This document shows positions 8,588-17,375 of a stretch of DNA of 64,000 nucleotides, piece after piece. Positions within the stretch are counted from its first letter, which is position 1, and the number at the start of each line of letters is the position of its first letter. The translations under genes were made by a program, and so were the position numbers. Where the stretch lies: assembly GCA_963834685.1 (NCBI GenBank), contig CAWICW010000037.1, forward strand, positions 186,001 to 250,000. Direction: 5' to 3'. A model generated the notes under the pieces. That model worked only from the letters and a program-made list of their open reading frames with translations. It ran no database searches and was not told the origin of the DNA. This DNA is from Palsa-504 sp963834685 (GTDB lineage Bacteria > Actinomycetota > Actinomycetes > Streptosporangiales > Streptosporangiaceae).

Positions 8588-9453
8588 TGCAGCTCCGTCC
8601 TCACGTGCCTGGCGAGCCTTTGCTGGCCACCTCTCCCTTTGCCAAGGTACACCCGTAATCGCCCGGAAGCCGACCTCAGGCCCCCTGCCGAGGGCCCGGA
8701 GGAGTCCGCAACCTGGTCCGATATACCAGGCCCTGGCTCGTATCTGCTCGCGCGGCTGGGCCCGGCCGCCAGCCCGGCCTCACCCAGCGCGGATTCGACC
8801 AGCGTCGCGTGCAGCCGCAAGGTGAGATCCGCGATCTGCCAGGCGGTCCGGGCCGCCGCGTCCCTGGCGCCAGGGTCGCGCTGGCGCAGCTGCGGCGCCA
8901 CTACCTGCTCGACCAGGTTGGCCTCCCGGTCGGCCGCGGCCTTGACCGCCCGCAGGTGCCGGGCCTGCACCCCGTACTGGCGGAGCGTAGCCACCACCCG
9001 GGCGACCGCGAGGGCCTGCGGACCGTACTGCCGACCGACCCGGCGGATCAGGCCGTAGTCCTCCAGCTCGGTCAGCTCCTCGTCTTCGATGCCCGCCGCC
9101 TCGAGCAGCTGGCGCCGGGACATCTCGGTCGGCGCGCGCCTGGATCCGCCGTCGGCATCCGGGATCCCCGAAGCCCCGCGGGCCCCGGCGCCGTGGGCGG
9201 CGCCGGCGGCGAGCCGCTCCCTGATCACCTGCAACGGAAGGTAGGAGTCCCGCTGCACGGTGAGGATGTAGCGCAGCCGCTCGATGTCCTCCGCCGAGAA
9301 CCGCCGGTAGCCCGATCGTGACCGGGCCGGCTCGATCAGCCCCTTGGCCTCGAGGAAGCGGATCTTGGACGTGCTGATGTCGGGAAATTCCGGCCGCAAT
9401 TGCACCAGCACCTCGCTGATACCGAACTGGCCGCGCGCGGGCTGATCGCTCAT
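8419..9453 (-). CDS. ftsR: FtsR-like MerR-family regulator
   Basis: The start MSDQPARGQFGISEVLVQL leads into a MerR winged helix (TSKIRFLEAKGLIEPARS, GYRRFSAEDIERLRYIL) at about 12-80. A second helical region at about 110-225 matches the layout of mycobacterial Rv1828 and corynebacterial FtsR, a regulator of ftsZ encoded next to the GarA/OdhI gene, as here. Homologues are about 250 residues, but this frame continues to 344. The last 110 residues are low-complexity, and the final 56 codons overlap the DUF151 gene in another frame. The true stop was probably lost by a frameshift near 8700-8760, so the 3' boundary is doubtful. Confidence 0.8.
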   Translation of the reverse strand: MSDQPARGQFGISEVLVQLRPEFPDISTSKIRFLEAKGLIEPARSRSGYRRFSAEDIERLRYILTVQRDSYLPLQVIRERLAAGAAHGAGARGASGIPDADGGSRRAPTEMSRRQLLEAAGIEDEELTELEDYGLIRRVGRQYGPQALAVARVVATLRQYGVQARHLRAVKAAADREANLVEQVVAPQLRQRDPGARDAAARTAWQIADLTLRLHATLVESALGEAGLAAGPSRASRYEPGPGISDQVADSSGPSAGGLRSASGRLRVYLGKGRGGQQRLARHVRTELQCGRWRSSASGSRCRRTAPSSCSRRRRGIGTCPSGSGRSRQRQSPSPSRAWCPSGR

Positions 9454-9564
9454 GCTCTATCCCCCGCGAGCCTACGGGGCGCCTTAAGGCACCGTCTTCC
9501 CTCGTCGCTTCGCTCCTCAGTCCAGACGGCGCCGCGCCCCTTCGGCTCGCTCATGCCGAGTCTC

Positions 9565-10146
9565 TCACGCGTAATCCTGTGCGCCCCTGCCGCGAGGGTC
9601 AGCCGAGGGCGTTCTCGGATCAAGGTTCTGGCTGGTCAGGAACAGCAGCCGGAACTTGCCGATTTGGACCTCGTCCCCCCCGGTCAGCTGCGCCTCCTCG
9701 ATGCGCTCCCGGTTGACGTAGGTACCGTTGAGGCTGCCCACGTCCCGGACGGTGAAGAAGGCGCCCCGGCGGTAGAACTCCGCGTGCCGGCGTGAGACGG
9801 TCACGTCGTCGAGGAAGATGTCGCTGTCCGGGTGCCTGCCTGCCGTGGTCAGCGCGCCGTCCAGCCGGAACCTGCTGCCCGCGTTCGGGCCGCGCATGAC
9901 CAGGAGCAGCGCGCTCCCCTCCGGCAGGGCGCCGAGCGAGGCGGAGTCCGGGAAGAGGTCGTCGCCGAAATCGGCGTCGTCCGACCGGTTCAGCGACAGC
10001 GTCGACGTGGTCTCGCCGGGTCGAGCGCCAAGCCCAGGGACAGCCGACATGGCCCCGGTCCCGGCCAGCTGGGTGCCGCAGTTCGAGCAGAACCGGGCGC
10101 CGTCGGAATTAGGCCGACCGCATCGGGTGCAGTAAATGGGTGGCAT
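9565..10146 (-). CDS. garA: GarA/OdhI-like FHA regulator with N-terminal zinc ribbon
   Basis: 193 residues from ATG 10146. A zinc ribbon (CTRC at 6-9, CSNC at 20-23) is followed by ETTS at 45-48, the threonine motif that PknB/PknG phosphorylate in GarA, and an FHA domain at about 78-172 (GR 103-104, SRRH 118-121, LNGT 139-142). GarA switches 2-oxoglutarate metabolism by binding 2-oxoglutarate dehydrogenase and glutamate dehydrogenase, and is turned off when its own phosphothreonine docks into the FHA site. The zinc ribbon is absent from the short mycobacterial form. The frame is open up to 10335, but the weak composition there and the position of the ribbon favour 10146. GGAGG is unusually close (one base), with GGGGAGG further upstream. 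Confidence 0.85.
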   Translation of the reverse strand: MPPIYCTRCGRPNSDGARFCSNCGTQLAGTGAMSAVPGLGARPGETTSTLSLNRSDDADFGDDLFPDSASLGALPEGSALLLVMRGPNAGSRFRLDGALTTAGRHPDSDIFLDDVTVSRRHAEFYRRGAFFTVRDVGSLNGTYVNRERIEEAQLTGGDEVQIGKFRLLFLTSQNLDPRTPSADPRGRGAQDYA

Positions 10147-10479
10147 GCCTCCGGTCGGCCTCCCCTCGGTGAGGTCATCGAACGATCCAGCCCAAGGTAC
10201 CTGGGCGGGGGCTCGGCGGTCCATGCGCCACGCGAACAGCCCGCGCCCGCCACGCTTGATCTTGTCTCCGCGACGCTTCCGCCACACCGCCGTCTCACCT
10301 CCACCGTGCACCAGCCACGCACATCCGCCGCTCACGGCGGGCGATGACCGCCGGGCGAAATCTCTTCACGCCGTAGTGGGCGCGATTCTCTCATATTTGC
10401 GAATTTCGCGTGGTTCGAGCGCTTCGCATCATCGCGTGAGAGACACAGCTTACCCGGACGCAGCACCTGCATCCGGGCT
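10147..10479. other. Intergenic region between garA-like and mannose nucleotidyltransferase genes
   Basis: 333 bases. The garA frame stays open through part of it without a credible start. Around 10390-10410 there is an AT-richer patch (CATATTTGCGAATTTCG) that could hold the garA promoter. I see no RNA gene or terminator of note. Confidence 0.4.
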
Positions 10480-12978
10480 CTAGCGGCCCGCCTGCTCCAC
10501 GACCTCGGCCCACTCCTCCATCAGGAGCTGGGCGTTATCGGCGTCGTTGCCCTCAGCCCACAAGTGGGTGACGGCGTCGGCCGGGTCCGGCAGCGCGAGG
10601 ACCCAGCCGCGGTCGGGCATGACCACCCGCACCCCGTCCGTGGTGTCGATCTCGTTGGTGCCCGCCGCCTCGACGACGGTGCGCATCACGCTGCCCTTGG
10701 CCGCCCACGGCGTCGGGATGGACCGCTTGAGCATGTGGGCGACCGGGATCCTGGCGTCGATCTGGCTGAGCGTCAGCTTGGTTCGCGCAACCAGGCCAAG
10801 CAGCCGGACGAAGGCGGCGATGCCGTCCACCGCCCGGGTGCACTCGGGCACCACGAAGCCGCCGCGCCCATCGGCCGCGAAGATCACGTCCTCGCTGGCC
10901 GCCGCGACGGTCAGCGCGTCCATCGACGTCGGCGTCCAGGTCACCTGGACCCCGTGGAAGCGGCAGACCTGTTCGGCCACCCGAGTCGTGGTCACCGGCA
11001 GCGCCACCCGGCCGGACTTACGCTCGGCCGCCACCAGGTCGAGCACGGACAGCAGCGCCCGGTCCTCGCTGACCAGCTCGCCCTTCTCGTCCACGAGCTG
11101 GATCCGCTCCCCGACCGGGTCGAACCTGACGCCGAACGCGGCCTGCGACGACGACACCATCTCGGCCAGGCGCTGCAGGCCCGCCCGCTGCTGCGCCACG
11201 GTCTCGGTCGGCGATATCTCGTCCAGCCGGTTGTTGAGCGTGAGCACCCCCACTCCGATCGTGCCGAGCAGGCTCGGCAGCACCAGGGACGTGGTGCCGC
11301 CCGCGCAGTCCGCGACCACCTTCAGGTGGGCCTCGCGCACGCCGCTCATATCCACGCACCGAAGCAGTTCGTGGGTGTACGACTCGACGACCCTGGGCGG
11401 GTAGCTGAGCTCGGCGATCTCGCCGGGAAAAGCCCGCCGGAACTCCTGCCGGGAAAAGACGCGCTCCAGCTTTCGCTGGTCGGCCTGGGACAGCTCAGAA
11501 CCGTGCTCGTCGAGGAAGAGGATGTCGACGGACTGCGGATCGCCGGGCGTGGTGCGAATGGCGACGCCGCCGCTGTAATGCTCCCTGGCCGTCTCGAACC
11601 TGACCACCGGGAGTGGCTGGGCCTCTAGGTCCACCACGTTGATCGCGCTGGCGTTGAGCGCGCTCTGCACGGCGCGCTTCAGCGTCCGCGCGGCCCGGGA
11701 CGCATCCCGGGACGTGGTGACCGTGGAACCCTTGCGCAGCGTGGTGGCGTAGGCGCTGGCCAGCCGGACCGCCAGCTCGGGGGTGACCTCCACGTTGATC
11801 AGTCCGGTCACGCCCCGCGGGCCGAACAGGGTGCGCTGGCCCCGGGATTCCCAGATCACGCTGTTGTTCACCACCGCACCGGCCTCGATGGTCTTGAACG
11901 GGTAGACCTTCACCTTGGCGGACAGGTAGGCCTCGGGCTCGATGACGCACTCGTCCCCGACGATCGCGCCCTCCTCGATCCTGGCCAGCCGCATGACGTC
12001 GGTGTTCTTCCCGATCACGCAGCCGCGCAAGGTGACGCCCTGGCCGATGTAGACGTTGTTGTGCACCACCGCGCGGTGCACGAAGGCGCCCTCCTTGACC
12101 ACCACGTTGCTACCGATCACGGTGTACTCGCGCAGGTGCGCGCCGGCTTCGATCTTGGCGTAGTCCCCGATGCACAGCGGGCCGGTGAGGACCGCGTCCG
12201 GGTCCACCTCGGCGCCCTCGGCGACCCAGATGCCGGGCGAGACCTCGAACCCGGCGATATCGGTCTGCACCCGGCGGGCTAGCACGTCAGCCTGGGCCTT
12301 CAGGTAGCTCTCGTGGGTCCCCACGTCTTCCCAGTAGCCGTCCGAGACGTAGCCGAACAGCGGGGCGCCGCCCTTGAGCAGCTTGGGGAAGACGTCGCCG
12401 GACCAGTCGGCCATCTCACCGGGCGGGATCTCGGCGAGCACCTCTGGCTCCATCACGTACAGCCCCGTGTTGACCGTGTCCGAGAACACCTGGCCCCAGG
12501 TCGGCTTCTCAAGGAAACGCTGGATACGGCCGTCCTCCTGGGTGATCACGATGCCGAACTCCAGCGGGTTGGGCATGCGGGCCAGGCCGACGGTGACCAG
12601 CGCGCCCTTCTCCTTGTGGAAGTCGACCAGAGCGGTCAGGTCCATGTCGGTCAGCGCATCGCCCGAGATGACCAGGAACGGCTCGTCGCGCAGCGCGTCC
12701 TCGGCGTTCCTGACGCTGCCCGCGGTACCCAGCGGCATTTCCTCCGTGGCGTACTGCAGGCTCATCCCGAACTCCTCGCCATCCCCGAAATAGTTCCGGA
12801 CAAGTGCGGCGAGGAACTGGACGGTCACGATGGTCTCATCGAACCCGTGCCGCTTAAGCAGCCGCAGCACGTGTTCCATGATCGGCCGGTTGGCCACCGG
12901 AAGCATGGGCTTTGGCTGGTTAGCGGTCATCGGCCGCAGCCGTGTCCCTTCCCCACCTGCCATGACGACGGCCTTCAA
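10480..12978 (-). CDS. Mannose-1-phosphate guanylyltransferase fused to phosphomannomutase-like domain
   Basis: 832 residues. Residues 1-235 are a nucleotidyltransferase with the signature MAGGEGTRLRPMT and QPKPMLP near the start. Residues about 250-370 are left-handed beta-helix hexapeptide repeats. From about 385 to the end comes a phosphohexomutase-like region. In true phosphomannomutases the first domain carries TASHNP with the phosphorylated serine; here the matching region reads SGGVAIRTTPGDPQ and has no such serine, so mutase activity is doubtful. The enzyme should make GDP-mannose (or another NDP-sugar) for glycolipids and mannosylation. Actinobacterial homologues have the same length and architecture. 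It is the first gene of the minus-strand block before the phosphatidyltransferase. Confidence 0.88.
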   Translation of the reverse strand: MKAVVMAGGEGTRLRPMTANQPKPMLPVANRPIMEHVLRLLKRHGFDETIVTVQFLAALVRNYFGDGEEFGMSLQYATEEMPLGTAGSVRNAEDALRDEPFLVISGDALTDMDLTALVDFHKEKGALVTVGLARMPNPLEFGIVITQEDGRIQRFLEKPTWGQVFSDTVNTGLYVMEPEVLAEIPPGEMADWSGDVFPKLLKGGAPLFGYVSDGYWEDVGTHESYLKAQADVLARRVQTDIAGFEVSPGIWVAEGAEVDPDAVLTGPLCIGDYAKIEAGAHLREYTVIGSNVVVKEGAFVHRAVVHNNVYIGQGVTLRGCVIGKNTDVMRLARIEEGAIVGDECVIEPEAYLSAKVKVYPFKTIEAGAVVNNSVIWESRGQRTLFGPRGVTGLINVEVTPELAVRLASAYATTLRKGSTVTTSRDASRAARTLKRAVQSALNASAINVVDLEAQPLPVVRFETAREHYSGGVAIRTTPGDPQSVDILFLDEHGSELSQADQRKLERVFSRQEFRRAFPGEIAELSYPPRVVESYTHELLRCVDMSGVREAHLKVVADCAGGTTSLVLPSLLGTIGVGVLTLNNRLDEISPTETVAQQRAGLQRLAEMVSSSQAAFGVRFDPVGERIQLVDEKGELVSEDRALLSVLDLVAAERKSGRVALPVTTTRVAEQVCRFHGVQVTWTPTSMDALTVAAASEDVIFAADGRGGFVVPECTRAVDGIAAFVRLLGLVARTKLTLSQIDARIPVAHMLKRSIPTPWAAKGSVMRTVVEAAGTNEIDTTDGVRVVMPDRGWVLALPDPADAVTHLWAEGNDADNAQLLMEEWAEVVEQAGR

Positions 12979-13074
12979 TGGTTTCGCAGCTCCTTCCGGT
13001 TTCCGCCCTGGATGTACCCCGTCGCCGGCGAAATCACGGGCTCGGCCGCCCGCTCACGGACCAGCAGGGACACC

Positions 13075-13650
13075 TCACGGACTGGCACTGCTACCTGCCA
13101 GGCTTCTGACCTGGGCCAGGTACAACATCGCGGCCCACCAGTACAGAACCGTTCCCCAGACCGCGAAGGCCCAGCCTATGATCCGGGCCAGCGTCCCGCC
13201 CCAGCCGGGGTGATCGCCGAGAAACAGCAGCGGGAAGGCGTAGAGCAGGCACAAGGTGGCAGCCTTCCCGACCAGGCTGACGTGCAAGGTGCCGAAGCCG
13301 ACCCGGCGCTTCAGCACGGCCAGCGCGCCGCCCACGACCAGCTCGCGAAGCGCGAGGACGGCGACCAGCCACCACGGGATGATGGCCCGCACCGCGAGCG
13401 CAACGATGGTCGCCGCGATGTACAGCCGGTCCGCGGCCGGGTCCAGCACCTCGCCGAGCCGGCTGCCCTGGTTCAGCGCGCGGGCGATCTTGCCGTCCAG
13501 CCAGTCGGTCGCGCCCGCCACGATCAGCAGCGCGACCGCCCAGTAGTCGGCGGTCGCGGTCCGGGGCCCGAGCACCAGCCACAGGAAGACCGGGACTCCA
13601 GCCAGGCGTGCGGCGCTGAGCGCGTTCGGGATCGTCAGGACACGGTCCAC
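13075..13650 (-). CDS. CDP-alcohol phosphatidyltransferase (PgsA-like)
   Basis: 191 residues, membrane enzyme. The catalytic signature begins ATDWLDGKIARALNQ and continues GEVLDPAADR, the DG..AR..G...D...D pattern of CDP-alcohol phosphatidyltransferases. About five hydrophobic segments are present. It transfers a phosphatidyl group from CDP-diacylglycerol to an alcohol such as glycerol-3-phosphate or inositol phosphate; the acceptor cannot be told from the sequence. In mycobacteria a paralogue (pgsA2) lies near the garA block, as here. GTG 13650 is chosen because the longer frame runs antisense through prfC. A GATACT box ends 6 bases before it, suggesting a leaderless mRNA. Confidence 0.88.
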   Translation of the reverse strand: MDRVLTIPNALSAARLAGVPVFLWLVLGPRTATADYWAVALLIVAGATDWLDGKIARALNQGSRLGEVLDPAADRLYIAATIVALAVRAIIPWWLVAVLALRELVVGGALAVLKRRVGFGTLHVSLVGKAATLCLLYAFPLLFLGDHPGWGGTLARIIGWAFAVWGTVLYWWAAMLYLAQVRSLAGSSASP

Positions 13651-13671
13651 GGACCCAGTATCCTCACGTAA
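13651..13671. promoter_or_regulatory. 21-bp divergent promoter with overlapping -10 boxes
   Basis: The whole gap between two divergent start codons is 21 bases. On the plus strand TATCCT (13659-13664) ends 7 bases before GTG 13672. On the minus strand GATACT (13662-13657) ends 6 bases before GTG 13650. The two boxes share AGTATCCT, so one near-symmetric element could drive two leaderless transcripts. No Shine-Dalgarno sequence exists for either gene. Confidence 0.6.
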
Positions 13672-15324
13672 GTGACCATGGCGGATACGGGGGCGCCTCC
13701 GCGTGCCTTCGATGCGAGGGTGCCCGGCAAGGCAGCCGACTCGAAGGTACTGGCCGAAGCGGGAAAGCGCCGGGTGTTCGCGGTCATCAGCCACCCGGAC
13801 GCGGGCAAGTCGACCCTGACCGAGGCCCTGGCCCTGCACGCGTCGGCGATCACCCACGCGGGCGCGGTGCACGGCAAGGCCGGCCGGCGCGGCGTGACGT
13901 CGGACTGGATGGCCATGGAACGCGCCCGCGGCATCTCCATCACCTCGGCGGCGCTCCGCTTCGACTACCGTGACATGGTGCTGAACCTGCTGGACACCCC
14001 CGGTCACGCGGATTTCTCCGAGGACACCTACCGGGTGCTGTCCGCGGTGGACGCCGCCATCATGCTGCTCGACTCGGCCAAGGGACTGGAGCCGCAGACG
14101 CTGAAGCTGTTCGACGTCTGCCGGAGCCGCGCCGTCCCGGTGATCACGTTCGTGAACAAGTGGGATCGTCCGGGCCGGGAGCCACTGGAGCTGCTCGACG
14201 AGATCGAGCAGCGGATCGGCCTTCGCCCGTCGCCGGTGAACTGGCCGGTCGGGGTGGCCGGCGACTTCCGCGGGCTGATCGACCGGGCCAGCCGCGACTA
14301 CACCACGTTCACCAGGACCCCGGGCGGGGCCGGACGCGCCCTGGAGACGCGGCTCGGCGCTGCGGCCGCCGCCATCCGGGACGGCGAGGCCTACACGGCG
14401 GCGCAGGAGGAACTGGCGTTGCTCGACGAGGTCTACGGCCCGGGTGTCGACATGGCATCATTCCTGGCCGGGGTGTCGAGCCCGGTGCTGTTCGGGGCCG
14501 CGCTGCCGAACTTCGGCGTCCGCCGCCTGCTCGACGTGGTGACCGAGCTCGCCCCGCCTCCGGCCGCGCGGGAGGACGTCAAGAGCGAGCCGCGCCCGGT
14601 CGACGCGCCGTTCTCGGGCCTGGTGTTCAAGGTGCAGGCCAACATGGACCCGGCACACCGGGACCGGATGGCGTTCGTACGGGTGTGCTCAGGCCGGTTC
14701 GAGCGCGGCATGGTGCTCACCCACGCCGCCACCGGGCGCCCGTTCGCCACCAAGTACGCCCAGTCGATGTTCGGCCAGGACCGGGAGACCGTCGAGGAGG
14801 CTTTTCCGGGCGACGTGATCGGCCTGGTCAACGCGACCGCGCTCCGCCCCGGCGACACGCTGTACGCCGGCGAGGCCCCGGTCGAGTTCCCGCCCATCCC
14901 GAGCTTCGCGCCCGAGCACTTCGCGGTGGTGCGCGGCAAGGAAGCGGGCAAGCAGAAGCAGTTCCGGCGCGGGATCGAGCAGCTCGATACCGAGGGCGTC
15001 GTTCAGGTCCTGTCCTCCGACCTGCGCGGCGACCAGGCTCCGGTGCTGGCCGCGGTCGGCCCGCTGCAGTTCGACGTGGTGCTGCACCGGCTGGAGCACG
15101 AATTCGGCGCTCGCGCAGACCTCGATCACCTGGACTACACCCTGGCCCGGCGGACCGACGCCGAGGGTGCCCGGGCCCTGTCCGGGCAGCGCTCCACCGA
15201 GGTGCTGACCCGCCGCCACGATGGCGCCCTGCTCGCGCTGTTCAGCGACAAGTGGCGGCTCGGCCAGGTGCAGCGGGAGCACCCCGGCATCCTGCTGGAG
15301 CCCCTGATCGCCGACGAGGGCTGA
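13672..15324 (+). CDS. prfC: Peptide chain release factor 3
   Basis: 550 residues, the normal RF3 length. The G-domain begins with the P-loop ISHPDAGKST, followed by RRGVTSDWMAMERARGISIT (switch region), LDTPGH and FVNKWDR. RF3 is a translational GTPase that recycles RF1/RF2 after peptide release. Domain 2 and the RF3-specific C-terminal domain are complete through PGILLEPL. GTG 13672 (or ATG 13678) has no Shine-Dalgarno sequence but a well-placed -10 box, so leaderless translation is likely. It points away from the phosphatidyltransferase and converges on the secreted-protein gene. Confidence 0.95.
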   Translation: MTMADTGAPPRAFDARVPGKAADSKVLAEAGKRRVFAVISHPDAGKSTLTEALALHASAITHAGAVHGKAGRRGVTSDWMAMERARGISITSAALRFDYRDMVLNLLDTPGHADFSEDTYRVLSAVDAAIMLLDSAKGLEPQTLKLFDVCRSRAVPVITFVNKWDRPGREPLELLDEIEQRIGLRPSPVNWPVGVAGDFRGLIDRASRDYTTFTRTPGGAGRALETRLGAAAAAIRDGEAYTAAQEELALLDEVYGPGVDMASFLAGVSSPVLFGAALPNFGVRRLLDVVTELAPPPAAREDVKSEPRPVDAPFSGLVFKVQANMDPAHRDRMAFVRVCSGRFERGMVLTHAATGRPFATKYAQSMFGQDRETVEEAFPGDVIGLVNATALRPGDTLYAGEAPVEFPPIPSFAPEHFAVVRGKEAGKQKQFRRGIEQLDTEGVVQVLSSDLRGDQAPVLAAVGPLQFDVVLHRLEHEFGARADLDHLDYTLARRTDAEGARALSGQRSTEVLTRRHDGALLALFSDKWRLGQVQREHPGILLEPLIADEG

Positions 15325-15343
15325 CCCGCCGCACCGGCAGAAC

Positions 15344-15369
15344 GATCTTTGGCCCGAACGGGCCGTGGT
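15344..15369. terminator. Hairpin between convergent genes; copy of the GATCT..CCGAACGG repeat
   Basis: Between the convergent prfC and secreted-protein genes lies GGCCCGAACGGGCC (15351-15364), a GC stem closed by GAAC that works on both strands. It is preceded by GATCTTT and followed by GTGG. Similar sequences occur at 32906, 43221 and 52602, so it may be a repeat that also serves as a terminator. No U-tract of note. Confidence 0.5.
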
Positions 15370-15374
15370 ACCTG

Positions 15375-16310
15375 CTAGCCCAGCCGGCTTGAGTCGATCT
15401 GGTCGAGGTCGCCGTTGAAGCCGCCGATGCCGTTGGTGACGCCGCCGCCGCCGGACCACTGCCACATCAGCGCGTGGCTGCTGGAGCTGGTCTGGCCGCC
15501 GAAGAACTGCGCGCATGGGCCGGACCCGTGGTTCAGGCACCAGCCAAACGGGGAGGCGCCGGTGTAGTTGGTGGTCTCCGGCTCGTAGGTCCATTCATAG
15601 GTGTTCGGGATCAGCGAGTCCGTCCCGGTGCCGAAGATCGAGGTCCAGACGCTCGCGGTGGAGTAGACGCCCACCTTGTACGAGGAGTGCGCGGTGATGT
15701 AGTTGGCGAACCCGTTGAAATCGGCGCGGTCCACAGCCGCCGGGATGCCGCTCTTCTTGATCACTCCGCTGCACGCCGAGGTGTAGACATTGTTCCAGCC
15801 GTTGTCGGCCGCCGGCTTGATACCGGGCAGCTCGACGTCCATCCAGACGACCTTGTAGTCGAAGGGCCCGTTGGCGATGTCGGACAGCGCCCGGGCGGCC
15901 TGCCGCGCGCCCCACGCACTGGCCTCGGCGGTGGTCCCGTTGTAGTTCGGGTCCACGCCGGGCCCGCCCATGAACCAGTACGAGCCGTCGCCGACGCCCT
16001 TGCCATACTTGGTGAAGTTGATGTGCGCCTGCGCCGCGTTGGTCGCGGAGAAGGCGATGAACCCGCCCTTGCAACCCAGCCAGTACGCCCAGTTCCCGGT
16101 CATCCCGATGTACCCGCCGTAGGCTCCGCCCAGGAACGGCATGCTGTACGGCGCGCTGCCGGGCACCGAGACCGGGAAGCTGTCCGTGCCCCACCAGAAC
16201 CCCGGCGGCCCGTCGCCGGCCGGGGCCGCGCTGGCTGCCGTCGCCGGGATGAGCAGGATCATGGCCAGGCAGGCCGCGAGTCCCCCGCGGGTCAGCCACG
16301 ACCGCTTCAT
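15375..16310 (-). CDS. Secreted GH25-like / DUF1906-like glycoside hydrolase-type protein
   Basis: 311 residues from ATG 16310, with GGAGG four bases upstream. The signal peptide is MKRSWLTRGG plus a hydrophobic core ending ASAAPA (cleavage near residue 30). The mature part looks like a TIM barrel of the GH25/GH25-like kind. VVWMDVELPG at mid-length resembles the Asp-x-Glu catalytic strand of GH25 muramidases. The C-terminal LMWQWS and FNGDLDQIDSS resemble the terminal strand in which such proteins carry a W-Q-Y/W and an Asp. It may cleave peptidoglycan or another glycan outside the cell. Substrate is unproven. Confidence 0.7.
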   Translation of the reverse strand: MKRSWLTRGGLAACLAMILLIPATAASAAPAGDGPPGFWWGTDSFPVSVPGSAPYSMPFLGGAYGGYIGMTGNWAYWLGCKGGFIAFSATNAAQAHINFTKYGKGVGDGSYWFMGGPGVDPNYNGTTAEASAWGARQAARALSDIANGPFDYKVVWMDVELPGIKPAADNGWNNVYTSACSGVIKKSGIPAAVDRADFNGFANYITAHSSYKVGVYSTASVWTSIFGTGTDSLIPNTYEWTYEPETTNYTGASPFGWCLNHGSGPCAQFFGGQTSSSSHALMWQWSGGGGVTNGIGGFNGDLDQIDSSRLG

Positions 16311-16451
16311 GTCGCCTCCAGGTGCTTGTTTTGTCATCTCGTGTCTACTTTATGACGGTCCAACCCGGCTTCTGGTTGGCCCGACCGGGCCTGCACTCAT
16401 GCTGCGCCGGAAAGTCCCGGGTGGACATCCGCCATTTGACTAGGATCCGGG

Positions 16452-17363
16452 TCATGCCCGGCGAGGGACGGGCAGGCCGAGGCCGGGCAGGGCCTCGGGG
16501 TCGTGCAGCACGGCGGCGCCCAGGTCGTTGACCCGGACCGCAGCCAGGCCGTCGTAGCGGGACAGGCAGCTGAGCTGGTCGGCGCCCCACAGGCCGCGGT
16601 AGTCGTCGCGGGCGCCACAGGGATCGGTATAGGCCACGTCGATGAGGCCGACGGTGGCGGCGTACTCGAAGAACACGCACAGTGCGTACCGGCCCTCGAC
16701 GAGGTCCCAGGCCGACGGGCCGGCGTAGCCGAGTGATCCGTAGTACGAGTCGATGACGTACAGCCGCCAGAGTGCCCGCAGGCTTCTGGCCGCCACCAGC
16801 GGCGGCTGCTGGGTCCGCAGGCTCCCGAGCAGCTTGCCCACGCCCGTCCATGCCCCGGGTTCCAGTGCGGCCAGGGCCGCGGCCACCGCGGCGCGCCGGG
16901 TAACCGCGGAGGTCAGCGTGCCCGGCTTGCGCTGACCCTTGATGGCCTCGACCCGGGCCAGTTCGTCCTGCGACACGCTCCTCAGCCACCTAGCCCATAG
17001 CGCAGCGAGCGCCTCGTAGGACGGCCGTTCCAGCGTCGCGCGGCCGCGCGGGGACAACTCGAGCCGGGTGCCCACTAGCCGGGCCAGGCCCCCGGCCTGG
17101 ATCAGCAGCGGCCACGCAAACGCCGTGATGGGCTCGCCGTTGTCGTAGAAATCCCCCGCCACCAGCGCATCCTCGATCAGCTTGACGGTCACGGCGGATG
17201 GCCGCTTGGTGGCGGCGCTGCACCGCACCTGCCCGTCGGCGGCCAGTTCAAGGACGGCGACCAGGTTGGACAGCGCGTCCGGCGCGGTCCACCGGACCAG
17301 GACCGGGCCGGAACCGGCGTCCGCCGCCCGTTCCTGGGAAACGCTGGCTGTCCCCTGGGCCAC
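16452..17363 (-). CDS. Conserved hypothetical protein, winged-helix-like
   Basis: 303 residues, not recognised. There is no signal peptide or membrane segment. The N-terminal third has alternating helix and strand with a turn near LELSPRGRATLERPSYEAL, which looks like a winged helix (inference). The middle is helical and Ala/Leu-rich. The C-terminal third contains WRLYVIDSYYGSLGY and VFFEYAATVGLIDVAYT. It starts with GTG 17363 and has no Shine-Dalgarno sequence; TAAGGT six bases upstream suggests leaderless expression. Divergent from the DUF429 gene. Confidence 0.7.
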   Translation of the reverse strand: MAQGTASVSQERAADAGSGPVLVRWTAPDALSNLVAVLELAADGQVRCSAATKRPSAVTVKLIEDALVAGDFYDNGEPITAFAWPLLIQAGGLARLVGTRLELSPRGRATLERPSYEALAALWARWLRSVSQDELARVEAIKGQRKPGTLTSAVTRRAAVAAALAALEPGAWTGVGKLLGSLRTQQPPLVAARSLRALWRLYVIDSYYGSLGYAGPSAWDLVEGRYALCVFFEYAATVGLIDVAYTDPCGARDDYRGLWGADQLSCLSRYDGLAAVRVNDLGAAVLHDPEALPGLGLPVPRRA

Positions 17364-17369
17364 CAGGAA

Positions 17370-17375
17370 ACCTTA
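17370..17375 (-). promoter_or_regulatory. -10 box of a leaderless gene
   Basis: TAAGGT on the minus strand ends six bases before GTG 17363. This TANNNT box would place the transcription start at the first base of the start codon. Confidence 0.45.

Noticed and set aside
10564..11628. Plus-strand frame of 354 codons
   Set aside because: Antisense to the mannose nucleotidyltransferase fusion; Arg/His-rich and without any family signature.
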